In this document: one piece after another, positions 7,099 to 15,360 of the stretch
Position numbering within the stretch: the first letter of the stretch is position 1
Layout: every line of letters begins with the position of its first letter
Source: Candidatus Thorarchaeota archaeon MP11T_1
GTDB taxonomy: Archaea; Asgardarchaeota; Thorarchaeia; Thorarchaeales; Thorarchaeaceae
Assembly (NCBI GenBank): GCA_002825515.1
Contig: PJET01000122.1
Span: 1 to 24,428, forward strand
Length of the DNA stretch: 24,428 nt
Direction of reading: 5' to 3'
The notes under the pieces: model-generated
The model's input: the letters and a program-made list of their open reading frames with translations, nothing else
What the model was told of the DNA's origin: nothing
Databases searched by the model: none
Translations under genes and position numbers: made by a program

Positions 7099-7675
7099 GA
7101 CTTTTAGTAGCATGGGAAGACGCAGACCCCACAGGACAGTACTTAGTCCTGTCCAAATACTAATTCTAGCAATTCTAAAACAAAGTCCAGCACATGGGTA
7201 TGTTATAATCCAGAAGCTTGGCGAACGACTAGGTCCTATGAGAGTTAAGAGTGGAACAGTCTATCCAGCACTCCATAGGTTAGTTGAGAAAGAATTGATA
7301 CAAGGAACTCATGTTCCGCAAGAAGATGGCCCAGACACTGTTGAATACCAACTGACGCCCAAAGGACGCGAAGTGCTCTCAAAAGCCCTACAAAATCTGG
7401 ATTCAGAATGGGGAGCTCAAGGGAAAATTTGGCGTTTCTTAGTCAGTCAAGCTGGAGAGAGGGCGGCTGCGCCTCTAATGGACTGGACCGTTCGTGAACG
7501 TAGCCCAATTGGATTCGCAGCCATGAAAGCCAGATGTGAATCAGGTGGTTGCTCAAAAAAACATCTCGAGTTCCTAAAACAGTATCGTTCATACTTGAAT
7601 CATGAGCTCGAATGGGTCAACAAGCAACTAGAGGATATGAAGAGCTCAAAGAAAGAAGAAGGAGGTGAAAAATGA
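7097..7675 (+). CDS. PadR family transcriptional regulator
   Basis: 192 residues. Residues about 15-95 are the PadR winged helix: SPVQILILAILKQSPAHGYVI, then IQKLGERLG, then the signature SGTVYPALHRLVEKELI and the wing ending in VEYQLTPKGREVL. The C-terminal half (about 100-185) is helical and would form the dimer interface. PadR proteins usually repress their own operon and neighbours in response to small molecules or envelope stress. It starts within its own palindromic operator. Its last codons contain GGAGGTG, which serves as the ribosome binding site for the following small gene, so the two are translationally coupled. Two adjacent Cys-containing motifs (RCESGGCSKKH near residue 150) are unusual and might sense metal or redox state (inference). 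Confidence 0.93.
   Translation: MTFSSMGRRRPHRTVLSPVQILILAILKQSPAHGYVIIQKLGERLGPMRVKSGTVYPALHRLVEKELIQGTHVPQEDGPDTVEYQLTPKGREVLSKALQNLDSEWGAQGKIWRFLVSQAGERAAAPLMDWTVRERSPIGFAAMKARCESGGCSKKHLEFLKQYRSYLNHELEWVNKQLEDMKSSKKEEGGEK
7661..7667 (+). promoter_or_regulatory. strong Shine-Dalgarno that fixes the start of the small gene
   Basis: GGAGGTG lies inside the PadR 3' end, 11 bases before the ATG at 7679. Another ATG at 7672 overlaps the PadR stop, but it reaches a stop after four codons, so 7679 is the real start. Confidence 0.7.
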
Positions 7676-7678
7676 AAG

Positions 7679-7882
7679 ATGTGTAGAGAACATCGAGATC
7701 ATAGATATCATGGTCATTTTATGGGTCCTTTCATGTATTCATGGGGCTGCGCACCCTATGAGCAAAGCAAGGAAACCAGGATCAAGAGTCTAGAAGCTTT
7801 CAAATCAAGACTTGAGGATCATATCAAGCACATTGATGAGAAGATTGCAGAACTTGAGAAAGGAGATGCTCAAGAAGCATAA
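7679..7882 (+). CDS. small His-rich coiled-coil protein coupled to PadR
   Basis: 67 residues. The first 27 are rich in His, Arg and aromatic residues with two Cys (MCREHRDHRYHGHF, then YSWGC). Residues about 32-62 form an amphipathic helix likely to make a coiled coil (IKSLEAFKSRLEDHIKHIDEKIAELEKG). It begins three bases after the PadR stop with a strong ribosome binding site, so it is expressed with it. Small coiled-coil proteins often follow PadR genes in prokaryotes, though I cannot name this family. The His/Cys N-terminus could bind a metal (inference). It may modulate PadR. Confidence 0.72.
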   Translation: MCREHRDHRYHGHFMGPFMYSWGCAPYEQSKETRIKSLEAFKSRLEDHIKHIDEKIAELEKGDAQEA

Positions 7883-7889
7883 TATTTTC

Positions 7890-7911
7890 TTGATATCAAA
7901 AGCGACGTCGC
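7890..7911. repeat. two adjacent 10-base palindromes after the PadR operon
   Basis: TTGATATCAA (7890-7899) and GCGACGTCGC (7902-7911) are perfect palindromes two bases apart, followed by a T-rich stretch. They lack loops, so a normal terminator hairpin is unlikely; they might be a binding site or an end-of-operon signal. Function is uncertain. Confidence 0.3.
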
Positions 7912-7955
7912 AATTTCTTTCCTAATTTAATTTCAGACTTCTTGACACTCAAAAT

Positions 7956-7964
7956 CTATAATTA
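7956..7964 (+). promoter_or_regulatory. TATA-like box for the zinc-ribbon-like gene
   Basis: CTATAATTA is placed so that transcription would begin near 7985, just before GGAGGGAG at 7990-7997. Box, Shine-Dalgarno and coding frame line up as in an expressed gene. Confidence 0.45.
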
Positions 7965-8001
7965 GTCGTAATGTAAAGGAAAGCAATCTGGAGGGAGCTT
8001 A

Positions 8002-8358
8002 ACGAAAGCTTGCCACAACTGCTACTATTGCACTGATTCCATCAAATTTGTAGGAATATGGTATTGCGCTTGTTCCAATCAAGGAAAATCAATAGAAGCA
8101 GGGTACAATAGTCGTCATTGGGGCATGAGTCGATTGAATCTCCCTTGCTGGAGAGATGATGTTCCATCTAGTAATATTCTATATAATGCAAACTTATCAA
8201 AATCTATACAAATCCAACCAAAAAGAAAATTAAAACGAATTAGTATCTTGAATAGACATAATCCTAATCAGCATATGAAAATTTCATGGACTTATGTTGT
8301 CCAATCTAGGCTCACACACATTTTAAAGAGAGCAAAGCCTAGTAACCATGACAGGTAG
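8002..8358 (+). CDS. Cys-rich zinc-ribbon-like small protein with no canonical start codon
   Basis: The frame ending at 8358 has its first ATG only at 8125. Upstream of that it encodes a clear Cys cluster: ACHNCYYCTD, then IWYCACSNQGKSIE, and LNLPCWRDD shortly after the ATG. In the full frame the cysteines fall at residues 4, 7, 10, 22, 24 and 49, a likely zinc site. The only codon in the right place after GGAGGGAG (7990-7997) is ACG at 8002, one base from ATG; no ATG, GTG or TTG lies in frame back to the stop TAA near 7970. Full length would be 118 residues with a very basic, low-complexity C-terminal half. It is either a gene with a lost start (pseudogene or sequence error) or one using a non-standard start. 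Starting at 8125 would remove five of the six cysteines. Confidence 0.5.
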   Translation, partial: TKACHNCYYCTDSIKFVGIWYCACSNQGKSIEAGYNSRHWGMSRLNLPCWRDDVPSSNILYNANLSKSIQIQPKRKLKRISILNRHNPNQHMKISWTYVVQSRLTHILKRAKPSNHDR

Positions 8359-8429
8359 TGACACCAAGACTCTCAAATCGGTTGTGCATATCATTTGCAT
8401 AAACGTTTCAAGTTGCCTTTAGACCTAGC

Positions 8430-8438
8430 CTAATATAC
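8430..8438 (+). promoter_or_regulatory. TATA-like box for the thioredoxin-like/CcdA operon
   Basis: CTAATATAC lies about 30 bases before the ATG at 8464. A weak AGAGGA lies in between. Confidence 0.4.
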
Positions 8439-8463
8439 AGAAAAAGTCAGAGGATATTTTACG

Positions 8464-9030
8464 ATGCGACCAGAAAAACTAGCAATAGTAAGTATCGTAC
8501 TAGTTATCGTAACTGTTGGGTTGGCATTGGGTGTATCTTTCCTCATATTCCCTTCTAATGATGATGATGGACATAATCAACTCACTCCTACAACTAGAGA
8601 TACTGACTTACTAGAGCTTGCCCTAGAAGTTCCGGATTTTTGGGAATTTGAAATGTCCGATGGCACTACTCTCTCCATATCTGACTTACAAGGACAAATT
8701 GTGCTTGTTGATCTCATGACAACATGGTGTACAACATGTACAACTCAAAATGGATATCTAAAAACAGTTTATGAAAATCTATCAGGAACCATCGTCATTG
8801 TATCTTTGACAGTGGATACATCTGAAACAGCCTCAATGATGGCTGATTACAAATCAAGTCGGGATCTTCCATGGGGACATGGAGTTGATAATCGACAATT
8901 TTTGAATTATTTCAGTATATCTTCTGTACCTTCGATGGTTTTAATTGACTCTAATGGTTTCTTCAGATATTTCCATGTCGGTCTCTGGTCTGACGCGAGT
9001 ATATCTAATACAGTTGGATTGATTCTATAA
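8464..9030 (+). CDS. membrane-anchored thioredoxin-like (TlpA/ResA-type) protein
   Basis: 188 residues. Residues about 7-29 form an N-terminal membrane anchor or signal, followed by an acidic linker. The thioredoxin-like domain spans about 55-185: VPDFWEFEMSDGTTLSISDL is the TlpA/redoxin entry, the redox motif is W-CTTC (Cys89 and Cys92) and the cis-proline is Pro156 in SSVPSMVLID. The domain would face outside the cell. Its partner is the CcdA-like gene nine bases downstream, which can pass electrons from cytoplasmic thioredoxin across the membrane to keep this CxxC reduced. The substrate may be disulfides in extracytoplasmic proteins; no cytochrome c maturation gene is present in the window. 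Confidence 0.88.
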   Translation: MRPEKLAIVSIVLVIVTVGLALGVSFLIFPSNDDDGHNQLTPTTRDTDLLELALEVPDFWEFEMSDGTTLSISDLQGQIVLVDLMTTWCTTCTTQNGYLKTVYENLSGTIVIVSLTVDTSETASMMADYKSSRDLPWGHGVDNRQFLNYFSISSVPSMVLIDSNGFFRYFHVGLWSDASISNTVGLIL

Positions 9031-9041
9031 TAGGAGATTTG

Positions 9042-9743
9042 ATGATGCAGGGTGCCATTGAGCTAGGTATATTATTGGTGAAACTAGCTGGAGTTTTTGG
9101 ATCCGGTTTGTTCATCGCTATATCACCCTGCTTATTTCCACTTCTACCATTATTCTTGATTAACAGTCTACAATCAGCAGACAGCTATAGAAGAAGTGTT
9201 GTCGTGACTATAGCTCTTGTAGCTGGCATCCTAAGTTCCGTAGCATTCTTTATTGCAATAGCTGGATTCATTGGGAGTTTTCTAATAGATTATTATATTG
9301 AATTTCAAGCCATAATGGGACTTATTATAGTCTTTCTTGGAATAGTAATGATGTCACCTACACTACAAATGAAATTAAAAATTTCATCCCTAAGTTTGAA
9401 ATCTCAACCAAAAACTCCTACAAATCTGATGAGTGTGTTTATCGTTGGATTGGGATATTCGCTTCTAGCAGCTCCTTGTTCGGGTCCAGCAATACTTGGG
9501 ACAATAGCACTCTTCGGTGCTGAAGCTAACATATTCACTATATTCCTACTTTTTATCACACTCTCCATTGCTATCTCAATTCCATACTTTCTGATAGCCA
9601 TAGTCACAGGAGAAGCAAGAATAAGAATGGCTACGAGAATTAGCAGCCAAGCAAGGAAGATTGAGCTCATCACTGGAACAATATTAGTATTAATTGGTTT
9701 ACTACTTTTTGTACAACTTTTTGGTTTTAGATTCTACATCTAA
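9042..9743 (+). CDS. ccdA: CcdA/DsbD-type thiol-disulfide electron transporter
   Basis: About 233 residues with six predicted membrane segments. The two signature cysteines are present, in SPCLFPLLPLF (first segment) and in AAPCSGPAILG (fourth segment), each followed by prolines as in the CcdA family. This minimal DsbD core shuttles electrons from cytoplasmic thioredoxin to an outward-facing thioredoxin-like protein. The upstream thioredoxin-like gene is the obvious partner. AGGAG at 9032-9036 best serves ATG 9042 or ATG 9045; a TTG at 9039 is less likely. The symbol denotes family. Confidence 0.88.
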   Translation: MMQGAIELGILLVKLAGVFGSGLFIAISPCLFPLLPLFLINSLQSADSYRRSVVVTIALVAGILSSVAFFIAIAGFIGSFLIDYYIEFQAIMGLIIVFLGIVMMSPTLQMKLKISSLSLKSQPKTPTNLMSVFIVGLGYSLLAAPCSGPAILGTIALFGAEANIFTIFLLFITLSIAISIPYFLIAIVTGEARIRMATRISSQARKIELITGTILVLIGLLLFVQLFGFRFYI

Positions 9744-9787
9744 TGTTAAGTAAAAAGATGTAAAACGGCGTTCATTATTGTGAAATC

Positions 9788-11635
9788 ATGCTTCCATCGA
9801 AAGTCCTGAACTTGGATTCCTTATTGAGCATCCCAATGATTAGATTGGTTGAAGTTTCTCCTGATAAGAAACATCTCGCTCTATCAATAAACAGGATACA
9901 TGAGAACTATGACGTCTTTTTGAAATCCACGGACGGAAAAGGGGATTTAGTTCCACTGACTAAGACTCCTGAGGTTACAATCATTAAGGACTGGTCTCCA
10001 GATTCCAAATCCATTCTTGTGGGAGAGGACAAAGCTAAGAATGAGCGAGTCACGTTATTCAGGGTCTTTCTCGATAGTCCTAGTCAGATGGAACCTTTAA
10101 CAGAAATAGAACCTGGCTTCTTCTTGCATGGGGGTCGTTTTGGTCCTCGTGGGGATTTCATCACTTATTCCATAAACTATGATTATGATATAAAGAAGGA
10201 AACTGAAACCTATAGGATTATAGTCCAAGATTTAGAATCTGGTTCAAAGACTGTTATTGCCCGTCCAGACAAACCAACATATATGATGCCATCAATTGAT
10301 CCAAATGGACGATATGTGTTATACAATCGTTCTGATGAAGACCCGTCAGGTGATCAGTGGTGGATAGCTTCGATAGATGGGAATGAAGATAGGGAGATTC
10401 TTAATTTTGGTCCAAAGGCTAAGGTTAATTCAGAATGGATGGATGATGGTAGAATTCTATTCGATACAGATACAATTGATGGTGTTCGTCATAATTTTGT
10501 TGGAATTGGCATCTATGATATATCATCCGACAAAGCCGTATGGATATCAAACCCTACAAAGGGAGGTACATTCAGCTCTGCAAGTGTCCCGAGGTATTCC
10601 AACCACATTATTTTAGCTGAGGAGAATGATGCTCGAACAAAACCATCACTTCTTGATCTTGAAACACAAATAATTCGAAATGCTACACCTGCGAATGGAA
10701 ATCTGTGGCCAATCACAAATATCGATAGTGGAAACTGGCTCGGTCTTTTCTATAGTTCAATTCATCCTCGCGATATTGTTCAATTCAACGTAGATGACTT
10801 GAATCCTTCAAGTTTCAAACTTATTACCAATATGCTAAGTTACAGTTCTATTCAACGGGAAGAACTGGTACCAGCTGAAGATATGAGGTGGGTTTCTGAG
10901 GACGGTACACAAATTCATGGATGGCTGTATCAAGCTAGAGAATATAATGGAAAAACAATTGTGACTGTGCATGGTGGTCCCACAGCACACTCTGAAGATG
11001 CTCTTGATTTTGAGATTCAATATTTCTGTTCGTTAGGATACAATGTTCTAGATCCTAATTACAGAGGGTCTACTGGATATGGAGTGACCTTTAGGGAGCT
11101 AATTAAGAAGGATGGTTGGGGTGGTCTCGAAAAGGAAGATATCAGAACCGCTATTGAGTATATGATTGAAAATGGTTACGCGTTTCATAACAAAGTTGGG
11201 ATTTATGGGACAAGTTATGGTGGATACATGAGTTGGCTAGCTATAACTCAATTTCCTCCTGATATTATAGCAGCCGCAGCACCAATATGCGGTATGACTG
11301 ATTTGATTGTTGATTATGAAACTACTCGACCTGATTTGAGAACATATTCGGAGGAGGGCTTAGGTGGCTCTCCAAATGATCTACCTGAGCGGTATAGAGA
11401 AAGATCCCCAATCAACTATGTTCAAAACATTCGTGGCAAGCTCTTGATAGTACAGGGTCTTAGAGACCCTAATGTCACAAACGCTAACGTAGTGGATGTA
11501 GAAAAGAGACTACAAGCACACCGGATTTCATATGAAAAGCTTGTCTTTGATGATGAAGGTCATGGAGTATATCGTGAAAAGAATGTCAAGGTGTTATTAG
11601 AACGTCTTGCGGCATTCTTTGACAGTTCTCTTTGA
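9788..11635 (+). CDS. S9 family serine peptidase (prolyl oligopeptidase/acylaminoacyl-peptidase type)
   Basis: 615 residues. Residues about 20-360 form a beta-propeller of repeated strands (for example SPDKKHLALSINR, WSPDSKSILVGE, DPNGRYVLYNRSDED). Residues about 370-615 are the alpha/beta hydrolase: HGGPTAHSED forms the oxyanion region, GTSYGGYMS contains the nucleophile Ser476, GLRDPNVTN holds Asp560 and DEGHGVYR holds His592. These peptidases release residues or blocked amino acids from short peptides. No signal peptide is visible, so it is cytoplasmic. The start ATG at 9788 has no clear Shine-Dalgarno and lies 44 bases after the CcdA-like gene. All three catalytic residues are present. 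Confidence 0.93.
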   Translation: MLPSKVLNLDSLLSIPMIRLVEVSPDKKHLALSINRIHENYDVFLKSTDGKGDLVPLTKTPEVTIIKDWSPDSKSILVGEDKAKNERVTLFRVFLDSPSQMEPLTEIEPGFFLHGGRFGPRGDFITYSINYDYDIKKETETYRIIVQDLESGSKTVIARPDKPTYMMPSIDPNGRYVLYNRSDEDPSGDQWWIASIDGNEDREILNFGPKAKVNSEWMDDGRILFDTDTIDGVRHNFVGIGIYDISSDKAVWISNPTKGGTFSSASVPRYSNHIILAEENDARTKPSLLDLETQIIRNATPANGNLWPITNIDSGNWLGLFYSSIHPRDIVQFNVDDLNPSSFKLITNMLSYSSIQREELVPAEDMRWVSEDGTQIHGWLYQAREYNGKTIVTVHGGPTAHSEDALDFEIQYFCSLGYNVLDPNYRGSTGYGVTFRELIKKDGWGGLEKEDIRTAIEYMIENGYAFHNKVGIYGTSYGGYMSWLAITQFPPDIIAAAAPICGMTDLIVDYETTRPDLRTYSEEGLGGSPNDLPERYRERSPINYVQNIRGKLLIVQGLRDPNVTNANVVDVEKRLQAHRISYEKLVFDDEGHGVYREKNVKVLLERLAAFFDSSL

Positions 11636-11686
11636 TAGTGTTAATCTTCATATTGTTCCGTGACTAGTGAATACGGAGATATGGTT

Positions 11687-13981
11687 ATGCTTCGTCGTAG
11701 TGTAGCGGTATTGTTAGTTGCTATACTAGGATTCTCAATTTTGATACATTGGAATACATCCGAAGTAATGAAGAAACCAGAAGTCAGAGTCCCTATCAGA
11801 CATGCTGCAATATCATATATCCCTCATGAACCGTTCAATGTCACTTCCGATGAGGATTTTGAAACACAATCTTGGCCTGGAAATGGAACCCAGACCAATC
11901 CATATCGCATTGAGAATCTCAATATTACGTCAAATAGTTCAGCTTGTATTTGGATTATGAATACTACAAGTTTCTTCAATATCCAGAACTGCTTATTCAC
12001 TTCTTCTATTCAGGAGTATACACCTTACTATCCTATCAACACACTCACTCTAACAAACGTCAGCAATTGCGAAATAATTGGGAATCAGATTATAGAAAGC
12101 CCTACTGGTATATCAGCTTACTCTCTTTCAAACTGTAGGATTGCTAATAATCAATTTAATGTTTCATGGACAGTGATCGAAGCTCGGCTGTGTAATTTTA
12201 CAACAATCACCAATAACAACCAAGAGTTCGATTCTTGTGCTTATGGGATAAGTATTTTCGGTAGCAGAAATTGCATGGTGTCACAAAATTCATTCCCTTA
12301 CGTTCGATCACATGGAATTGTTGCAGGAGCAATTCATTTCTCTAATTTCACTAAGAATACAATCATTGTATCTGAACCTGTCTTATATGATTGGAAAGGC
12401 ATTCTTTTACAGGGGGGCGAGCACTGCTTAATAAATGATAATGAGATAGTTGGAGTTGATCAGTTCCATTGCGGTTGGGAGTGTTTACCAGCAACAGGTA
12501 TTGATATTTCAGGCTATGGACATATTGTTGAAAACAACAAAATCACATTAAATCGATATGGCATTCTAGTCAATGCAAATACCGCCATTATAAGAAGAAA
12601 TAATCTTACCGATAATTACGTTTCAATTGAACTTGCGATAGCAAATGATACTGATATATATGAAAATTCAATGCGGGGCTATGAAAGTAAATACGAAACA
12701 GGAATTTCGATTAGTAACGGATTTGGTTGCAATATCTACTCGAATATTATCTCTCATGTAGGATATGGTATTGTTCTACAGGGAGCAAGTGGATTCAATA
12801 TCTTTCAAAACATTGTTTATGATTCAAGATACGGAATAAAATTTAGTTGGACTCCCAACTGGTACTATGCTTCAGCAGGTCCCTCATTTGATTGTGACAT
12901 CATTGGAAACTCTTTCGATACCGGAGGCATTTATCCAAATATCGAGCATTACGACAGTTGGGATTTTGAAACGATTCATTTCTTGGATAATACTGTAAAT
13001 GGTCGACGAATTGGATTCTTTGCTAATCTAGATAATGAAACGATTGATGCGTCAAATTTGGGACAGCTGTTCCTTGTAAATTGCCATTTAGTTGAAGTAA
13101 TTAGAGGTAATTTTTATGATGTTACTTCTGATATCGGTGAAGGTATCTATTACGACCCTGGTCAAGCTTCAGCAATTTTACTATTGAATTGCACCAATTG
13201 TGAACTCTTTGATGTTAGATTTCGTAACAATACAATCGGAGTCATTATCCAAGATTCTTCTCAGTGTAAAATCCATAATGCATTAGGATCTTTCAACTCG
13301 TGGGCCGGACTTATTCTTTGGCACTCAGAAAATATTTTCATCGATAACGTATATTTTACTAATAATCGGAAAGGGATTGCATCAGGTTGGTCTTGGAATT
13401 GCCGAATCTTTAACTGTATCCTATGGGATAATGAGGAAGCAATAATTCTTGGTAATAGCGCAAATCACACTATTTATAGAAATATTATTTTTCAAAATTC
13501 TGATGGTATCTTTCTCGCTGAATCTTACTTTTGTAATATACTGAGAAATGAAATCTATTTGAATTCGAGAGGAATTCTTCTGAACGATTCCTCAGATTGT
13601 TTGATAAGTAGGAACCAAGTCTATAATAACACAGGCGCTGGAATTAGTTTGGATTTAACCTCACATAGAAATACGATATACGACAATACCTTCGCACATA
13701 ATTCTCCTAACGCAATATGTTTTGGAACATCAAATATCTGGGACGACCAAGTTGAAACAGGCAATTGGTGGTCAGATTACACGGGAGATGGACCGTATAT
13801 CATTGACGAGGATGATCAAGACAATTTTCCGATTTACAATGAGTCCACGACAACGTCAACTACTCCAATTTCACAATGGCAGTTTGAACCTCTAATTTTA
13901 GGAGTTGCAGCGGGTATTATTGGAATCTTTGCGGTTCTAGTCGTAATAATTGATAGACGTCGTGTCAAAATAATAGACTAA
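11687..13981 (+). CDS. NosD-like right-handed beta-helix surface protein, membrane anchored
   Basis: About 764 residues. An N-terminal hydrophobic stretch (VAVLLVAILGFSILIHW) is a signal or anchor. A pre-helix motif FNVTSDEDFETQSWPGNGT precedes about 600 residues of short parallel beta-helix repeats (many NCxISxNxI and NIIxxNxxGI turns, NosD/CASH type). The helix ends in GNWWSDYTGDGPYIIDEDDQ, typical of archaeal members. A Ser/Thr linker, one membrane segment and a short basic tail (RRRVKIID) follow, placing the helix outside. Such proteins bind or process carbohydrates; no catalytic site is evident. Many NxS/T sites suggest glycosylation. GGAG at 11675-11678 suits ATG 11687 better than ATG 11681 or GTG 11660. 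The stop overlaps the convergent cofE stop by four bases. Confidence 0.85.
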   Translation: MLRRSVAVLLVAILGFSILIHWNTSEVMKKPEVRVPIRHAAISYIPHEPFNVTSDEDFETQSWPGNGTQTNPYRIENLNITSNSSACIWIMNTTSFFNIQNCLFTSSIQEYTPYYPINTLTLTNVSNCEIIGNQIIESPTGISAYSLSNCRIANNQFNVSWTVIEARLCNFTTITNNNQEFDSCAYGISIFGSRNCMVSQNSFPYVRSHGIVAGAIHFSNFTKNTIIVSEPVLYDWKGILLQGGEHCLINDNEIVGVDQFHCGWECLPATGIDISGYGHIVENNKITLNRYGILVNANTAIIRRNNLTDNYVSIELAIANDTDIYENSMRGYESKYETGISISNGFGCNIYSNIISHVGYGIVLQGASGFNIFQNIVYDSRYGIKFSWTPNWYYASAGPSFDCDIIGNSFDTGGIYPNIEHYDSWDFETIHFLDNTVNGRRIGFFANLDNETIDASNLGQLFLVNCHLVEVIRGNFYDVTSDIGEGIYYDPGQASAILLLNCTNCELFDVRFRNNTIGVIIQDSSQCKIHNALGSFNSWAGLILWHSENIFIDNVYFTNNRKGIASGWSWNCRIFNCILWDNEEAIILGNSANHTIYRNIIFQNSDGIFLAESYFCNILRNEIYLNSRGILLNDSSDCLISRNQVYNNTGAGISLDLTSHRNTIYDNTFAHNSPNAICFGTSNIWDDQVETGNWWSDYTGDGPYIIDEDDQDNFPIYNESTTTSTTPISQWQFEPLILGVAAGIIGIFAVLVVIIDRRRVKIID

Positions 13982-14733
13982 CCAAAAAGATTCTCGGAGT
14001 CTGAACGAATGATTTGACCTGCTGATCCATTAACCATTTCGAATTCTACACCTCTGATAATTATTACAGGTACACCTTCATTTGATTGTCCCATTACTAG
14101 CTCAGCTGAACTAGCAAGCTCATCTGCTAAACATACAGCGGAACCCCGTAATTCATTACCAAAAATATCCTCTTTCCCGACGTTTTGTGTGAAAGGAGAC
14201 ATTCCTGCAACTCCAATTGCCAAATTGACTGCACCCCTTCTCCAAGGTCTTCCATGGGTGTCAGTGATGATTACAGGTATTCTGAATCCAAACTCTGAAG
14301 TTAATGAGTCGCTAATCTTTTGAGCAGATTCATCAGGATCATCAGGAAGTGCGATTAGTGTTCCACTAGGTGCATTACTCTCGTCTATTCCTGAGAAATC
14401 AGTTATAATGCCTAGCTTCGTTTTTGTGATAAGTATCGGGTCTTTCCTGATGATCTCACTAGCTTCACGTAACGCGACCTCTACTCTCTCTGGCGAGTGT
14501 CCGACCTTGTCTGCAATGGTCTTAGCTATCTCTGTGACTTTTACTTCCTCTATATGGTATAATTTACCTTCTGCAATTGAAACAATTGAATGGGTGACTA
14601 CTATGATATCACCAATAAACAACTCAATCCCATCTTTCTTGATGGTTGAGATTATTAGTTTTGAAACATCATCTCCAGGTTTAACAAGAGGGAACTCTCG
14701 GATCGGGATGAGGTCAATCCTTCGATCATTCAT
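13978..14733 (-). CDS. cofE: coenzyme F420-0:L-glutamate ligase
   Basis: 251 residues, the usual length of archaeal CofE. It adds glutamate residues to F420-0 using GTP, finishing the deazaflavin cofactor. Visible family features are IREFPLVKPGDDV near the N-terminus, GDIIVVTHSIVSIAEGK, the metal-binding core ITDTHGRPWRRGAVNLAIG (Asp158 and Thr159) and a late GQSNEGVPVIIIRG with Gln216. It lies six bases after the ECF S-component gene on the same strand, so both are likely on one message. Its presence indicates that the organism makes F420. No fusion to an FMN reductase domain is present, as in archaeal enzymes. Confidence 0.95.
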   Translation of the reverse strand: MNDRRIDLIPIREFPLVKPGDDVSKLIISTIKKDGIELFIGDIIVVTHSIVSIAEGKLYHIEEVKVTEIAKTIADKVGHSPERVEVALREASEIIRKDPILITKTKLGIITDFSGIDESNAPSGTLIALPDDPDESAQKISDSLTSEFGFRIPVIITDTHGRPWRRGAVNLAIGVAGMSPFTQNVGKEDIFGNELRGSAVCLADELASSAELVMGQSNEGVPVIIIRGVEFEMVNGSAGQIIRSDSENLFG

Positions 14734-14739
14734 CTCTTC

Positions 14740-15360
14740 TCACTCAATCTCTTCTGGTGATAGTTCTTCGTACTTACCACCCTTCATTGCTCTATATTTT
14801 CCTAGACCAGCTTCTATCGCCAGACTATCAGGAATCATTCGATATAGAACAACTCCGCCGAGTACATTAATTGTTGCTTGAAGAATGTTCCATGGAATGT
14901 ATGCAATTGATGCAACTAAAGCAATTTCAAATGTCATGTATCCAAAGATGGTAAACAACATTATGTTCCCAAAATACATCCCTATCGCTCGGAAGGTACA
15001 TGCTGAAACTAGATAGACTCCTGTAGCCCATTTCCAGTCAATATCACGATTTCGCATGGCTAGTTTAGCGACAATCAGACCAAGTAGTGTTAGAATCTCT
15101 GATAAGCCTTTGAATGCAGCTCCTGTGAAATTTCTGTAAGCGATAAATACATACATAACTCCTATTGAGAGGACAGAGAACAACATCCCAAGACCCAAAA
15201 AGATGATCATAATGGGAATTCCTGTCCAATCGATAGTGAGACCCGGTACAGGTGTGTAGAAATCTGTTAATCCAACAATGGGGAAAATCTCGAGCGCAAT
15301 TATAACAGAGGTGAAAATAGCCAATAGCGCTATACTCTTCGAGTCTCTTCTTACTACCAT
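14740..15360 (-). CDS. ECF transporter S component (RibU-like vitamin-binding membrane protein)
   Basis: 206 residues with about six membrane segments. The N-terminal part fits S components: SIALLAIFTSVIIALEIFP, then TIDWTGIPIMIIFLGLGMLF, like the D-x-x-x-I/V-P motif of riboflavin-type RibU proteins. S components capture vitamins and use a shared energising module (EcfA, EcfT), which is not in this window. Pairing with cofE could mean a substrate linked to flavin or deazaflavin metabolism (inference). AAGGAG lies upstream of the ATG at 15360. The C-terminal tail is polar and acidic (YEELSPEEIE). The substrate cannot be read from the sequence. Confidence 0.75.
   Translation of the reverse strand: MVVRRDSKSIALLAIFTSVIIALEIFPIVGLTDFYTPVPGLTIDWTGIPIMIIFLGLGMLFSVLSIGVMYVFIAYRNFTGAAFKGLSEILTLLGLIVAKLAMRNRDIDWKWATGVYLVSACTFRAIGMYFGNIMLFTIFGYMTFEIALVASIAYIPWNILQATINVLGGVVLYRMIPDSLAIEAGLGKYRAMKGGKYEELSPEEIE

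Noticed and set aside
8125..8358. 77-residue protein starting at ATG 8125
   Set aside because: The Cys-rich coding frame continues upstream of this ATG and a promoter plus Shine-Dalgarno sit ahead of 8002, so this start truncates the gene.
14408..14881. 157-codon plus-strand frame
   Set aside because: Antisense shadow of cofE and the S-component gene; Ser/Ile-rich with no domain.
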